NCBI GenBank assembly: GCA_019310525.1
Contig: JAFDEE010000037.1
Coordinates: 1-42,562, forward strand
Source: Deltaproteobacteria bacterium
GTDB lineage: Bacteria > Desulfobacterota > DSM-4660 > Desulfatiglandales > HGW-15
DNA length: 42,562 nt
Reading direction: 5' to 3'
Shown: one piece after another, positions 35,020 through 42,562 of the stretch
Layout of the letters: every line of letters begins with the position of its first letter
How positions within the stretch are numbered: position 1 is the first letter of the stretch
The notes under the pieces: generated by a model
Databases searched by the model: none
The model's input: the letters and a program-made list of their open reading frames with translations, nothing else
Told to the model about the DNA's origin: nothing
Translations under genes and position numbers: made by a program

Positions 35020-35865
35020 TTACCGGGAAGAAAAAAAGGATTGCACCATCCGGTCCACATCGGCCTTAAGGCAGAGGGCCGCTTCCACCGGTATTCGGGA
35101 GCGCCGCAGGAAAAGCCTCAACAGATCCCGAAAGTGTTCGTCCATAGATAATCGAAAAATGGGTATACCTTCCGGTGTCTCCGGGGCTCCCCCGGCCAGG
35201 GCCGCGGCCACGTTTCCGGAGAAATCCTCGAATTCCATTCGGAAACCTGGCTCCTTAAGGAGATGAAGGGTATCGGGGGTCATCCCCCTGTATAAAAGGT
35301 AGGCGTTGGCCCTGGGGGAGAGGGTTGTCTTGAAAAAGGGGTAGGTCTTAAAAAACAGATCGGCCGTGAAATGTTTCCCTCTCTCCTTCCCGGCAATCCA
35401 CTGCAACAGGCGGGGGCCCCACCCCAGCAAGGTGAAGAGGGGATTCCTCTTCCTGCTGGAAAAGGAGAAGCTGTCCAGGTCATCGGCCAGGTTCATCCAG
35501 AATGATTTCTCCCTCTCGTCCAAGAGGGAGAAGGTTTTTGCCTCGGGGCAGGTCTCCCGCCTGCACTTCTCGCCGTAGTCCACCCGGTAGCGGAGGTCAC
35601 GGCCGCCGTTTCGGGCCGGGTGGAGCAGGCAACCGATCCGCCTGTAGTCCGGATCCAGATACCCCAAGGCCCAGCAACTGAAACCGGTGATGGGGACGAC
35701 GTCCCTCCCGGCCTTATCAAAGGTCCGGGTGTTCTCCCTGAGCATCCTCTGGACCATGCCGCGGTATTGGACATGCTCGTATCCGGGGGGCCGAATCGGG
35801 GGGCAACAACCAAAGCAGGTCTTCCGATCATCCGGAGAACATAAGGTTATGGTGTCCTTTTCCAT
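35020..35865 (-). CDS. Unknown cysteine-rich protein
   Basis: This 281-residue protein has eight cysteines concentrated in its first 106 residues: C9, the cluster CFGCCPP (C17, C20, C21), C64, C79, and CRRETCPEA (C101, C106). Such spacing could bind zinc or an Fe-S cluster. The GFSCWALGYLDPDYRRIGCL and HPARNGGRDLRYRVDYG segments look like a conserved core, while the remainder is helical without a recognised domain. It has no signal peptide or membrane helix. It is translationally linked to the nucleotidyltransferase-like gene downstream. Confidence 0.7.
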   Translation of the reverse strand: MEKDTITLCSPDDRKTCFGCCPPIRPPGYEHVQYRGMVQRMLRENTRTFDKAGRDVVPITGFSCWALGYLDPDYRRIGCLLHPARNGGRDLRYRVDYGEKCRRETCPEAKTFSLLDEREKSFWMNLADDLDSFSFSSRKRNPLFTLLGWGPRLLQWIAGKERGKHFTADLFFKTYPFFKTTLSPRANAYLLYRGMTPDTLHLLKEPGFRMEFEDFSGNVAAALAGGAPETPEGIPIFRLSMDEHFRDLLRLFLRRSRIPVEAALCLKADVDRMVQSFFSSR

Positions 35866-35941
35866 GGCGGTGGATTACTCCCGGAAAAACCCGGACGGGA
35901 AATCCCCAAACCCTTCCCCGTCCGACAACGGGGAACCTGGC

Positions 35942-37021
35942 TTAAGGCCACCGTTCCGGCTCTTCGCTTCCCGTGGAATCAAAATTTTTGGGGGACTTTG
36001 AAACGAGGCGGCTCTTTCTCCTCCTGGCCAGTTCCCGTTTATCCACCACCTCGTCGGACTCATCCACGATTTCCCTTCCCAGGATCTCTTCCAGGATATC
36101 CTCCAGGGTGATCAACCCTGAGAGCCCCCCGTATTCGTCGATCACGATGAAAAGCTTCTCCCTGGTTCCCATGAATTCCATGAGGACATTGTTCAGGGTC
36201 GCGTTTTCCACCACGAAATGTACGGGCCGCATGATTTCCGTGAGCCTCACATCCCGCTTCCCTTCCGCGAGGGCGATGAAAACCTCCTTGGTCAGGACGA
36301 TACCCACGATATCTTCCTTGTCCTTGTCGTATACAGGCACCCGGCTGTGTTCCCATTTAGGGGCTTGTCGATGGGCCTCCTCCAGTGTCATGTGCTCGCT
36401 GAGCGAGAAAACGACTGTCCTGGGAGTCATGACATCCTTGACCCTTCTGGTTTCCATGGAAAGGATATTGTCGATCACACTCTCTTGATAGGGTTTGATA
36501 GCCCCCGCCCTCATGCCCAGGCGGGCCATGATCCTGAGTTCCTCCGGCGAAACGGATTCCTGGGGCCGATTTTTTGCCAGGAGGCCTGTGATATGCCCGC
36601 ACAACCAGATAGCCGGCCACATGAAGATAACGAGCCATTTCAGGGGAAGGGCGATCAGGGGTGCCAGGGAGCGGGCATAGACCACCCCGGCGGTCTTCGG
36701 TATGACCTCCGAAAAGATCAGGATGGTAAGGGTGAAAAAGGCCGAAAAGTATCCCAGCCATTGATCACCGAAAACGGCCGTGGCCGCCGATCCCGCAAAG
36801 GCCGCCCCGGCCGTGTTTGCGATCGTATTCAGGGAGAGGATGGCCGAAATGGGCCGATCGACCTTCTCCCTCATCTCCTTCAATATCCTCCCGCTGCGGC
36901 GCTTCTGATTAACCAGGGCCTCTATCTGGCGGATAGGTGTGGAGTAAAGTACCGCTTCGAGGAGGGAACAACTCGCCGAAACGATGACGGCAAAGCTCAC
37001 GGAAACGATCAGTTCTATCAT
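35942..37021 (-). CDS. CNNM/CBS-domain membrane protein (CorC/HlyC-like lacking C-terminal domain)
   Basis: This 359-residue protein has an N-terminal CNNM (DUF21) membrane domain with three to four helices (about 1-160), including the SLLEAVLYSTPIRQIEAL and IFSEVIPKTAGVVYA motifs typical of magnesium or sodium exporters. It is followed by two CBS domains (about 200-330; VKDVMTPRTVVFSL, VPVYDKDKEDIVGIVLTKEV, IVIDEYGGLSGLITLEDILE). The CorC/HlyC C-terminal transporter-associated domain is absent; the chain ends in a short basic tail. Role in metal-ion export is inferred from family. Confidence 0.88.
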   Translation of the reverse strand: MIELIVSVSFAVIVSASCSLLEAVLYSTPIRQIEALVNQKRRSGRILKEMREKVDRPISAILSLNTIANTAGAAFAGSAATAVFGDQWLGYFSAFFTLTILIFSEVIPKTAGVVYARSLAPLIALPLKWLVIFMWPAIWLCGHITGLLAKNRPQESVSPEELRIMARLGMRAGAIKPYQESVIDNILSMETRRVKDVMTPRTVVFSLSEHMTLEEAHRQAPKWEHSRVPVYDKDKEDIVGIVLTKEVFIALAEGKRDVRLTEIMRPVHFVVENATLNNVLMEFMGTREKLFIVIDEYGGLSGLITLEDILEEILGREIVDESDEVVDKRELARRRKSRLVSKSPKNFDSTGSEEPERWP

Positions 37022-37124
37022 GGCTCACCTGGACTCCTGAATGAACGGGTTCGTGGTTGGCCCGGGAAAAGGGCAGGCTTTCATAACCGCCCCACAGGAA
37101 AATCCCTGTACCACGCCCGGACCT

Positions 37125-37754
37125 TCAACGTGCAAGCCTTGCGGCCCGGGTCAACTCCTCCGGCTTGTTGATGTTGATTAGGGTTAGCAGGTGGGGGTCA
37201 AACCGGCGGATCTCTTCCTCACGGACATACCGCACCCGGATTTCATCAAAGAACCTGATGATCTGATATCTCTCCTCCTCTATGGCCTTTTCGATGAGAG
37301 GGAGGCAGGTCTTGTGGTAGAGGGCGTGAAGCGGCTCTATCTTCCAGTCGACCCGCGGTACGACTGCATCAAACTCTTTCCCGGTCTCTATCATGTGACG
37401 AATCAGGCTGGAATTGATGAAAGGCATATCACAGGCCACGAAAAACCCGGCCTCGTCCGAAATGGTCTTGAGACCGGTGTAAAGCCCCCCCAGAGGGCCG
37501 AGTCCCTTGATCAGGTCTTCCACCATGGGAATATGGAGGTAGGCATATTCCTCCGGGGTATTGGTGACGATGAGCAGTTTATGAAAAATACCTGACATAA
37601 CCCCCACCACCCGATCAATGAGCCTGACCCCCTTTATTTCGACAAGGGCCTTGTTCCTGCCGTAACGCAGGCTCTTGCCTCCTGCCAGGATCACTCCCGT
37701 AACACTGTGGGGGGAGAGTGATTTTTGTCCCTTCCTTGTTTCAAGATCAGACAT
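37125..37754 (-). CDS. mobA: Molybdenum cofactor guanylyltransferase MobA-like
   Basis: This 209-residue protein resembles MobA, which adds GMP to molybdopterin to form the dinucleotide cofactor of DMSO-reductase-type enzymes. The signature GVILAGGKSLRYGRNKALVE is at the start, followed by GPLGGLYTGL and FVACDMPFI, which includes the aspartate of the metal site. The start codon has no clear Shine-Dalgarno. Related nucleotidyltransferases share these motifs, so another NTP-transfer role cannot be excluded. It is first in a run of minus-strand genes with the CNNM protein. Confidence 0.85.
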   Translation of the reverse strand: MSDLETRKGQKSLSPHSVTGVILAGGKSLRYGRNKALVEIKGVRLIDRVVGVMSGIFHKLLIVTNTPEEYAYLHIPMVEDLIKGLGPLGGLYTGLKTISDEAGFFVACDMPFINSSLIRHMIETGKEFDAVVPRVDWKIEPLHALYHKTCLPLIEKAIEEERYQIIRFFDEIRVRYVREEEIRRFDPHLLTLININKPEELTRAARLAR

Positions 37755-38076
37755 TGTTAAAAAGATATGGAGGAGACTCCGTGGGGCCTAGGTTTCCACA
37801 TCCCCGGGGAACACTCCTAAAAAGGGTTTCGCTCCCAGGGCAAATGCCTGTCTCCCGCCATTTCGTCGCAGGCCTAAAACACAGGAGTCTCCCTGTTACT
37901 TGAAAATCCGGAGTTCCAGGGTATGTCATTTATACATCAATCCCCACGAATCCGTCACCAAAAATAGATGAAGAACTGAAAATCCACCTCTATGCCATCA
38001 TCCGTTGACAGGAGAGGTGATCGATGAAAATATTGATGGGCGGTCGTCATTTCAAATACCCTTTCAGCGGTGAGGC
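37755..38076. other. Intergenic region, no feature seen
   Basis: No gene, strong hairpin or promoter pair was identified between mobA and the repeat element. It may hold the mobA promoter, but nothing could be picked out. Confidence 0.35.
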
Positions 38077-38503
38077 GAGACCTTTGAAAAACGTTCAATT
38101 TTGTTCAAGGTCAAGGAAGGCGAAAATTTTAACCGCCCCGCTTAGGATACCAAGCGGCAGAGGCACCATACATCGAAGTATTTCGAGGATTAAACTGCTA
38201 TCGGCTGAACCCGTAAGCTTAGGGGCCAAGGGGTCGAGGGTTCAAGGGGTCAAGTGGAAAACATCTTTCTTTAAATCCCGGTTTCTCACTCGAACCCTGG
38301 GCCCCTTGAATCCTTGAACCTTACTAAAAAAACGATCCAACTAAAGTTTTCGCCTGGAAAGCCCAAGGTTCTCCCATTCACAGACTGGGACATTAAAATC
38401 TAACCCTGACGCCGCTTGTCCGCCGTTGTCTGGCGGACTTGTCACGCCGTAGCCATAGCGAAGGCGGAAGATTGGGCAAAAGGGGGCGTTTTTCAAAGGT
38501 CTC
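38077..38503. repeat. Inverted-repeat element, family A, copy 2, with a nested insertion
   Basis: The 17-bp ends GAGACCTTTGAAAAACG (38077-38093) and its exact complement (38487-38503) are identical to those of the copy at 23052. The left part and the right GGCAAAAGGGGGCG part match that copy. In the middle, after GGATTAAA, about 200 bp of unrelated sequence is inserted. It carries arms rich in CCTTGAA/TTCAAGG (about 38220-38254 and 38285-38319), an imperfect inverted repeat of its own. A GTCCGCC/GGCGGAC hairpin (about 38418-38440) lies in the right part. Confidence 0.82.
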
Positions 38504-38508
38504 GAGGC

Positions 38509-39732
38509 ATGATGGAAGGAAAACTGCCCGGCATCAGAAAAGATCTGGAATGTTTTCCGGTTTTCCATGAAGGACGACAATTTGTCCTTTTCAGGGATCC
38601 CCTGGGGCTGGTTCCCGAAGGTACCAGTGTGCCCCTCTCCCTTTACCGTTTCATGAGCCTCCTGGACGGCACAAAGAGCCTCAGGGATCTGCAGACGGAT
38701 CTAATGCGTCAGCAGGGAGGCGTGCTCGTGGGGTCAGATGAGGTCATGGGCTTGCTCGCCCGGCTCGATAAATCTTACATCCTGGACTCACCCCGCTTCC
38801 GGGAGGCGCGGGACCGAATCATCGAAGAATTCCGTTCAAAGCCCGTAAGGCCGTGCTCCCACTGCGGTGCGGCTTACCCGGCGGAGGGCCCTACCTTGAT
38901 GCAAACCCTGGAAGAAATCCTGAATTCCGGACCGTCGAGTGAGGCCATCCAGGGAAAGGTCCTCGCCCTCGCGGCCCCCCATATCGACCTTTCCGTGGGC
39001 AGGAACGGATATGGGACGGCCTACCGGACCCTTCGCGGGAGGGAATATCCCAGGGTCGTGGTCCTCGGCGTAGGGCACCGGATGGAAGACGGGATGTTCG
39101 CCATCACCGAAAAGGACTTCGAGACCCCCCTGGGGAAAACCGAAACCGACCGGATCCTGGTTCAAGACCTCCGTCACGCCGGGGCGGAGATCCTGGCCGA
39201 TTCGGACATCGCCCACCGATCAGAGCATTCCATTGAATTTCAGCTCCTCTTCCTGCAATATCTTTTAGGGGCAGGTGCCTTCAAGCTGGTTCCCATCCTT
39301 TGCGGATCCCTGCTGGCGGGTCTTCCCAGCTATTCGCGCCAAGCCTACCTGGATCGGGCCGGCCCTTTCCTGGACCGGCTCAGGAAGGCCTTTTCGGGAC
39401 CAGGGGGGCAGACTCTTTTCATTGCAGGCGTTGATCTCTCCCACGTAGGTCCGAAATTCGGCCATGACGCGCCCGCCCCGGCGCTTCAGAAAGAGGCCGG
39501 AGAACACGACAGGGCACTGCTTGAGGCATTTTGCATGCTTGATGCTGACAGGTTGTGGGAAGAATCAAGCAGGGTTCAGGATCGATTCAATGTCTGCGGA
39601 TTTTCGGTCATGGCCTGCTTTTGCGAAATATTGCCGCCATGCAAAGGCAGGCTCCTCCACTACGAGACCTGGAACGAGGAGGCGACCCGCTCATCAGTAA
39701 GTTTCGGGGCTGTGCTTTTCGAGGCCGGGTGA
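38509..39732 (+). CDS. MEMO-family protein (AmmeMemoRadiSam system protein B) with N-terminal extension
   Basis: From ATG 38509 the protein has about 407 residues. Residues 1-115 are an extra domain that looks PqqD-like or unrelated. The MEMO domain follows: CSHCGAAYPAE replaces the usual AGSFYPA start, then LAAPHIDLSVG, VVLGVGHRME, HSIEFQLLFLQYLLG, IAGVDLSHVGPKF and FNVCGFSVMACF, which carry the conserved histidines and cysteine thought to bind metal. The family is related to extradiol dioxygenases; its bacterial role is unknown. No AMMECR1 or radical-SAM partner is adjacent. The open frame begins at 38416 within the repeat; ATG 38509 or 38512 is favoured, with AAAGG (38496-38500) from the repeat's right end as ribosome binding site. 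Confidence 0.85.
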   Translation: MMEGKLPGIRKDLECFPVFHEGRQFVLFRDPLGLVPEGTSVPLSLYRFMSLLDGTKSLRDLQTDLMRQQGGVLVGSDEVMGLLARLDKSYILDSPRFREARDRIIEEFRSKPVRPCSHCGAAYPAEGPTLMQTLEEILNSGPSSEAIQGKVLALAAPHIDLSVGRNGYGTAYRTLRGREYPRVVVLGVGHRMEDGMFAITEKDFETPLGKTETDRILVQDLRHAGAEILADSDIAHRSEHSIEFQLLFLQYLLGAGAFKLVPILCGSLLAGLPSYSRQAYLDRAGPFLDRLRKAFSGPGGQTLFIAGVDLSHVGPKFGHDAPAPALQKEAGEHDRALLEAFCMLDADRLWEESSRVQDRFNVCGFSVMACFCEILPPCKGRLLHYETWNEEATRSSVSFGAVLFEAG

Positions 39733-39739
39733 ATTTCGC

Positions 39740-40150
39740 TCAGCTCTTCTCTCTTTCACACAGTTCCACAAGGACGCCTCGGGTCTCCCCGGGATGAATG
39801 AAAGCGATTTTCGCTCCGCCGGCCCCCTGCCGTGGCTTCTCATCTATCAAGCGAACTCCCTTCTCCTTTAATTCGGAGAGGGCCGCCTCAAGGTTTTCGA
39901 CCCGGAAGGCGATGTGCTGAATCCCTTCTCCCCGGGACTCGATGTACTTCGCAACCGGACCATCAGGCCGGGTGGATTCGAGAAGCTCCACCTCCGTGTC
40001 CGTGACGGGGATGAAGGCGACCTTCACCTTTTGATCGTCCACCGTCTCGATCCCTTCAATCTTCAGCCCGAGAATGTCCGTGTAAAATGAGCCCGCCTTT
40101 GAGATCTCCTTGACCGCCACGCCGATGTGATCAATACAAAGAACCTTCAT
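39740..40150 (-). CDS. mce: Methylmalonyl-CoA epimerase
   Basis: This 136-residue vicinal-oxygen-chelate enzyme interconverts the R and S forms of methylmalonyl-CoA in propionate and branched-chain metabolism. Metal ligands are visible at H8 (IDHIGVAV), H79 (GIQHIAF) and E129 (GVLVELCE), with E55 of TEVELLE in the expected catalytic region. Length and order match the family. It converges on the MEMO gene with seven bases between stops. No mutase genes are in the window. Confidence 0.93.
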   Translation of the reverse strand: MKVLCIDHIGVAVKEISKAGSFYTDILGLKIEGIETVDDQKVKVAFIPVTDTEVELLESTRPDGPVAKYIESRGEGIQHIAFRVENLEAALSELKEKGVRLIDEKPRQGAGGAKIAFIHPGETRGVLVELCEREKS

Positions 40151-40300
40151 TTCTCCCTCGATACCTTGCTCCCCCTTGATGGGATGATTATAATAAATTC
40201 ATTATCAGCGACTCTGATCAAAGACAAAAATCTCTTCTTTTGTCTCAACAGTCGATTGCCGATTATTTTCCTTAATCCAAAACAATCCGGGAGCGTAGCC

Positions 40301-40555
40301 ATGGCTGATAGAGGGCGTTTCGGTTTCATGCCTCCAGATCCTCCGATAAATCGGAACCAGAGGGCTGATTTCGATGAATTCGAGGCCACGGAACTCTATT
40401 GCCCGGAATGCCGTCGTGCCGTACCCGTTCGAAAGTCCCTCCTCCTGATCCTTCCGGAGGGAGACAAATACGAATACCGATGCCAATTCTGCGGGAGCAC
40501 GGTGGGGGATAAAATCGACCGCAGGGGCCAATTCCACGACTTCACCAGGGGGTGA
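40301..40555 (+). CDS. Small zinc-ribbon protein
   Basis: This 84-residue protein contains CPEC (C34, C37) and CQFC (C61, C64), a two-knuckle zinc ribbon. The rest is short and polar. The ATG follows GGGAG at good spacing; a longer frame to 40127 lies over AT-rich sequence. Nothing further can be said about its role. Confidence 0.62.
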   Translation: MADRGRFGFMPPDPPINRNQRADFDEFEATELYCPECRRAVPVRKSLLLILPEGDKYEYRCQFCGSTVGDKIDRRGQFHDFTRG

Positions 40556-40619
40556 CGGCCGGTCTCCCATGAGCGCCATTGCGAAACAACCTGCGGCCGA
40601 ACCTGCCCCTCTATAAGGC

Positions 40620-42176
40620 TTATTCGAACCACATGATCCTTCCGTAACCCTCCCCGATGTTTGAAAGACGCGGCTTTTGGGCGGCGAGGTACAGGGTCTG
40701 CCCTTGAATTTGCATGTCCATGAGGCAATAATTCATCTTCATGCTTGAAAGGGAGGGGACCAAGTCCGTTCCCTTGATCCGATATACGATCAACTTGGAC
40801 TTGACATACACCTGAAATTGCTCCAGGTGCCCGATCATGGGGATGTTCTTTATTGCCAGGACATCCATGTTGCCGTCCTTGTCGATATCCGTGACAAGGA
40901 CCCGGCTGTTGAAAAGAATCAGGGGGATAAAACTCATCTCCGATCTCTGGCGAAGCTTAATATAATTGTTGGTGCCCCCTACCTTGTCCGTGGACTTCCA
41001 CAACACATCTCCGTCCCGGCTCCAAACACACAGATATGAGTCATTGTCCAGTCCCAGGAATTCAGGGATCGTGTCCCGGTTCAGGTCATAGAGGGTAAGG
41101 GTATAAAACTGTGCCTTTTTCAGGCCCTTGAGGGCCTCTTTGCGGACCAGCTTCCCCGGGGAGGCGTATTCCATGACATACTTCTTTCCGTGAAAAAAGT
41201 CATCGGTCGCGGTGTCCTGGAAGAGGATAAGGGCCAGGCCCCTGTGGGGTACCCTGATCACCTGAAGGTGTCCATAGATTGTAAGGCGTTCCCTGAAACC
41301 CCCTTTCCACTCCCATACCCTGCTCCGGGCCCTGAGCCCGTACTGGCTTGTGAGATAGATCTCCCCTCTCCCGTCACCGTCACCGTCCCCGATGCTCACC
41401 TTCAGAAAACTTTCTCCCATGCCCGGTTCCAAGGTACCCTTGAGGGCGAATGAATCGCCTTCCTTCTTGTAAAGGAGCAGTTTCCGGCGTCCCAGCACCA
41501 CCATTTCCGTCTCCCCGTCCCCGTCAAGGTCACCCATGTCGAAGGCCATGACCTCTACCCTGAGGGGCATCCTGCCCGTTGGGGTAATCGATGCCATTTC
41601 CGCGTCAGGCCTGAAAAAGAGGCCCCTGGTAGCCCTTTCATCGGCCGACAACCCGCGGAGGCGGGCCATCCGGAGTGCCCGGATGTCGATCCCCTCAACG
41701 GCCGCCCTGAACTGGTAGGCGACGTCCGCAAGACGTGTGATGAGCTGGTCTTCTTCCGTGGACTCGGAGACCCTGGTAACCTTGCCCTTTTTGACGTCCA
41801 ATATGGAAAGATCCAGGCTGTATGCAGGTCCCATGGCCGTGACGCTACCATACACCACGAAATCGACCTTCAGTTTAAGGGCAAGTTCCTTGGCCCTCTT
41901 GGGATCAGATACCCCCTGCTCCTTCTCCTTTGCCCCCAGGAGGGCCGAAACCTCATCATCCGGCACCAACTCGATCCCTTCTCCCGAAAGCCTGGAGACG
42001 AACATGCTCTTGAGGCCCGGTCTGAGGTATGCCTTGGATGCGTCCGCATAAAGCACAAATGGAAGAAGGGCCAGGGTCTTCTTCTCTCCCGTTTCCGCCC
42101 GGACGGGTGACTGGCACAGGAGTGTAACCAGAAATGCGGCAATAAAACCAAGGAAGCAGCCTTTTTTCCATCCCAT
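40620..42176 (-). CDS. Exported protein with CsgG/TolB-like N-domain and FG-GAP repeats
   Basis: From ATG 42176 the protein has 518 residues. A signal peptide (hydrophobic core about 6-20, cleavage after SPVRA near 26) is followed by a region resembling CsgG/FlgO- or TolB-N-type domains (KTLALLPFVLYADASKAYLR; VSRLSGEGIELVPDDEVSAL; LKLKVDFVVYGSVTAM). The C-terminal two thirds carry FG-GAP/VCBS-type calcium-binding repeats such as GDLDGDGETEMVVL, GDGDGDGRGEIYL and DIDKDGNMDVLAI, expected to fold into a beta-propeller. It is likely periplasmic or outer-membrane associated. GAAGGG precedes the chosen start; a longer frame opens at 42260. Confidence 0.82.
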   Translation of the reverse strand: MGWKKGCFLGFIAAFLVTLLCQSPVRAETGEKKTLALLPFVLYADASKAYLRPGLKSMFVSRLSGEGIELVPDDEVSALLGAKEKEQGVSDPKRAKELALKLKVDFVVYGSVTAMGPAYSLDLSILDVKKGKVTRVSESTEEDQLITRLADVAYQFRAAVEGIDIRALRMARLRGLSADERATRGLFFRPDAEMASITPTGRMPLRVEVMAFDMGDLDGDGETEMVVLGRRKLLLYKKEGDSFALKGTLEPGMGESFLKVSIGDGDGDGRGEIYLTSQYGLRARSRVWEWKGGFRERLTIYGHLQVIRVPHRGLALILFQDTATDDFFHGKKYVMEYASPGKLVRKEALKGLKKAQFYTLTLYDLNRDTIPEFLGLDNDSYLCVWSRDGDVLWKSTDKVGGTNNYIKLRQRSEMSFIPLILFNSRVLVTDIDKDGNMDVLAIKNIPMIGHLEQFQVYVKSKLIVYRIKGTDLVPSLSSMKMNYCLMDMQIQGQTLYLAAQKPRLSNIGEGYGRIMWFE

Positions 42177-42486
42177 GGTGTATCGTCCCTTCATGGAGGC
42201 CGTTGGCCCCGGATATTTCCAATGGATCCTATGCCATATCCCGTTAAATGTCAAAAGCAATTGATATGGACCCGGGGGGCCCTCCTGTCCCGGATCCAGG
42301 CATGTACGACCGGCAGATCTTCGGCTGCGTTACACTGAAAGCGGCCCCATGCATCCTTGAACCAAGGGCGGGAGGAGGCACACCTGAAGGGCGGTCCAGG
42401 CACAAAGGGTTCTGCCGGCACCGACGAGGGCAGGGGTTATCGATGGGCAATACGGATGAGGAAGGGGCGAAAATCCTCTGGGGTTT
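42177..42486. other. Intergenic region at the right edge
   Basis: No gene is supported in this gap. It holds the promoter region of the FG-GAP gene, though no clear promoter pair was found. Confidence 0.4.
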
Positions 42487-42524
42487 ACAAAAAGACCCGC
42501 GGGCCTTAAAAGGCCCGCGGGTCT
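42487..42524 (-). terminator. Intrinsic terminator for a minus-strand gene beyond the window
   Basis: AGACCCGCGGGCCT (42493-42506) pairs perfectly with 42511-42524 around a TAAA loop. Read on the minus strand the stem is followed by TTTTTG, a usable U-tract, so it probably ends a gene located to the right of the window. Confidence 0.75.
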
Positions 42525-42562
42525 GCTTGAAGTTACATCAAGTTTTCCAGGAGAAACTAGAA

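Noticed and set aside
38024-38317. 97-codon plus-strand frame
   Set aside because: Runs through the repeat element and its nested insertion; composition follows the repeats.

Overview
The window looks like chromosomal DNA of an anaerobic, GC-rich bacterium of the Desulfobacterota (former Deltaproteobacteria). The basis is gene content rather than a marker gene: TRAP transporter genes next to a reductive-dehalogenase-type protein, a sigma-54 activator of the GAF/AAA+/Fis kind, a thiolase/DUF35 pair, methylmalonyl-CoA epimerase, a MEMO-type AmmeMemoRadiSam protein B, and inverted-repeat intergenic elements of a style I associate with this phylum. No rRNA, tRNA or CRISPR array was found, so the assignment is an inference.

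Layout. 1-1483 is a decayed zone: the 3' end of a broken aminotransferase gene, short direct repeats and inverted-repeat relics. 1484-4273 (+) is an amidohydrolase followed by a family-5 solute-binding protein. 4419-12130 (-) is one compact operon for a Dpp/Opp-type ABC importer (two permeases, a binding protein, two ATPases) with an acetamidase/formamidase-type enzyme inside it and an MFS carrier at its end. Together these two units suggest uptake and hydrolysis of an amide- or peptide-like solute. 12471-17164 (-) is the most interesting unit: dctP-dctQ-dctM TRAP genes followed by a membrane-anchored, cobamide/2x[4Fe-4S]-type reductive dehalogenase homologue, all downstream of an excellent -24/-12 promoter. 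A divergent sigma-54 activator with a Cys-rich GAF domain (17294-18943) is the obvious regulator. This reads as a self-contained import-and-reduce module for a halogenated (or otherwise reducible) organic acid.

18955-27946 is mostly housekeeping or envelope related: a PurN-like formyltransferase, a divergent phosphoglycerate kinase, a cupin, an HD-GYP-like protein that has lost its HD pair, a very large Wzz/tyrosine-autokinase protein with two C-terminal SPOR-like modules, and enolase. 28422-30210 is a visibly AT-richer two-gene insert (AAA15/OLD-like ATPase plus a DUF4276/TOPRIM-like protein), a candidate anti-phage defence pair. 30293-37754 (-) holds rsmE, prmA, a DUF35/thiolase pair, and a run of mobA, a CNNM/CBS protein, a Cys-rich unknown and a nucleotidyltransferase-like unknown. 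38509-42176 has a MEMO protein, methylmalonyl-CoA epimerase, a small zinc-ribbon protein and a secreted FG-GAP/CsgG-like protein. A terminator-like hairpin sits at the right edge.

Threaded through the intergenic spaces is a family of non-coding elements whose two best copies (23052-23279, 38077-38503) have identical 17-bp terminal inverted repeats, with decayed copies near 26505, 28239 and possibly 12232. They abut the starts of the SPOR-kinase, enolase, defence-pair and MEMO genes. The right terminal repeat carries AAAGG, which may serve as ribosome binding site for the MEMO gene. Several chosen starts (7674, 6704, 13925, 15765, 23334, 26675, 29587, 32030, 35010, 38509, 40301, 42176) are later than the longest open frame, based on visible Shine-Dalgarno sequences or family alignment from memory. 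No database search was possible.
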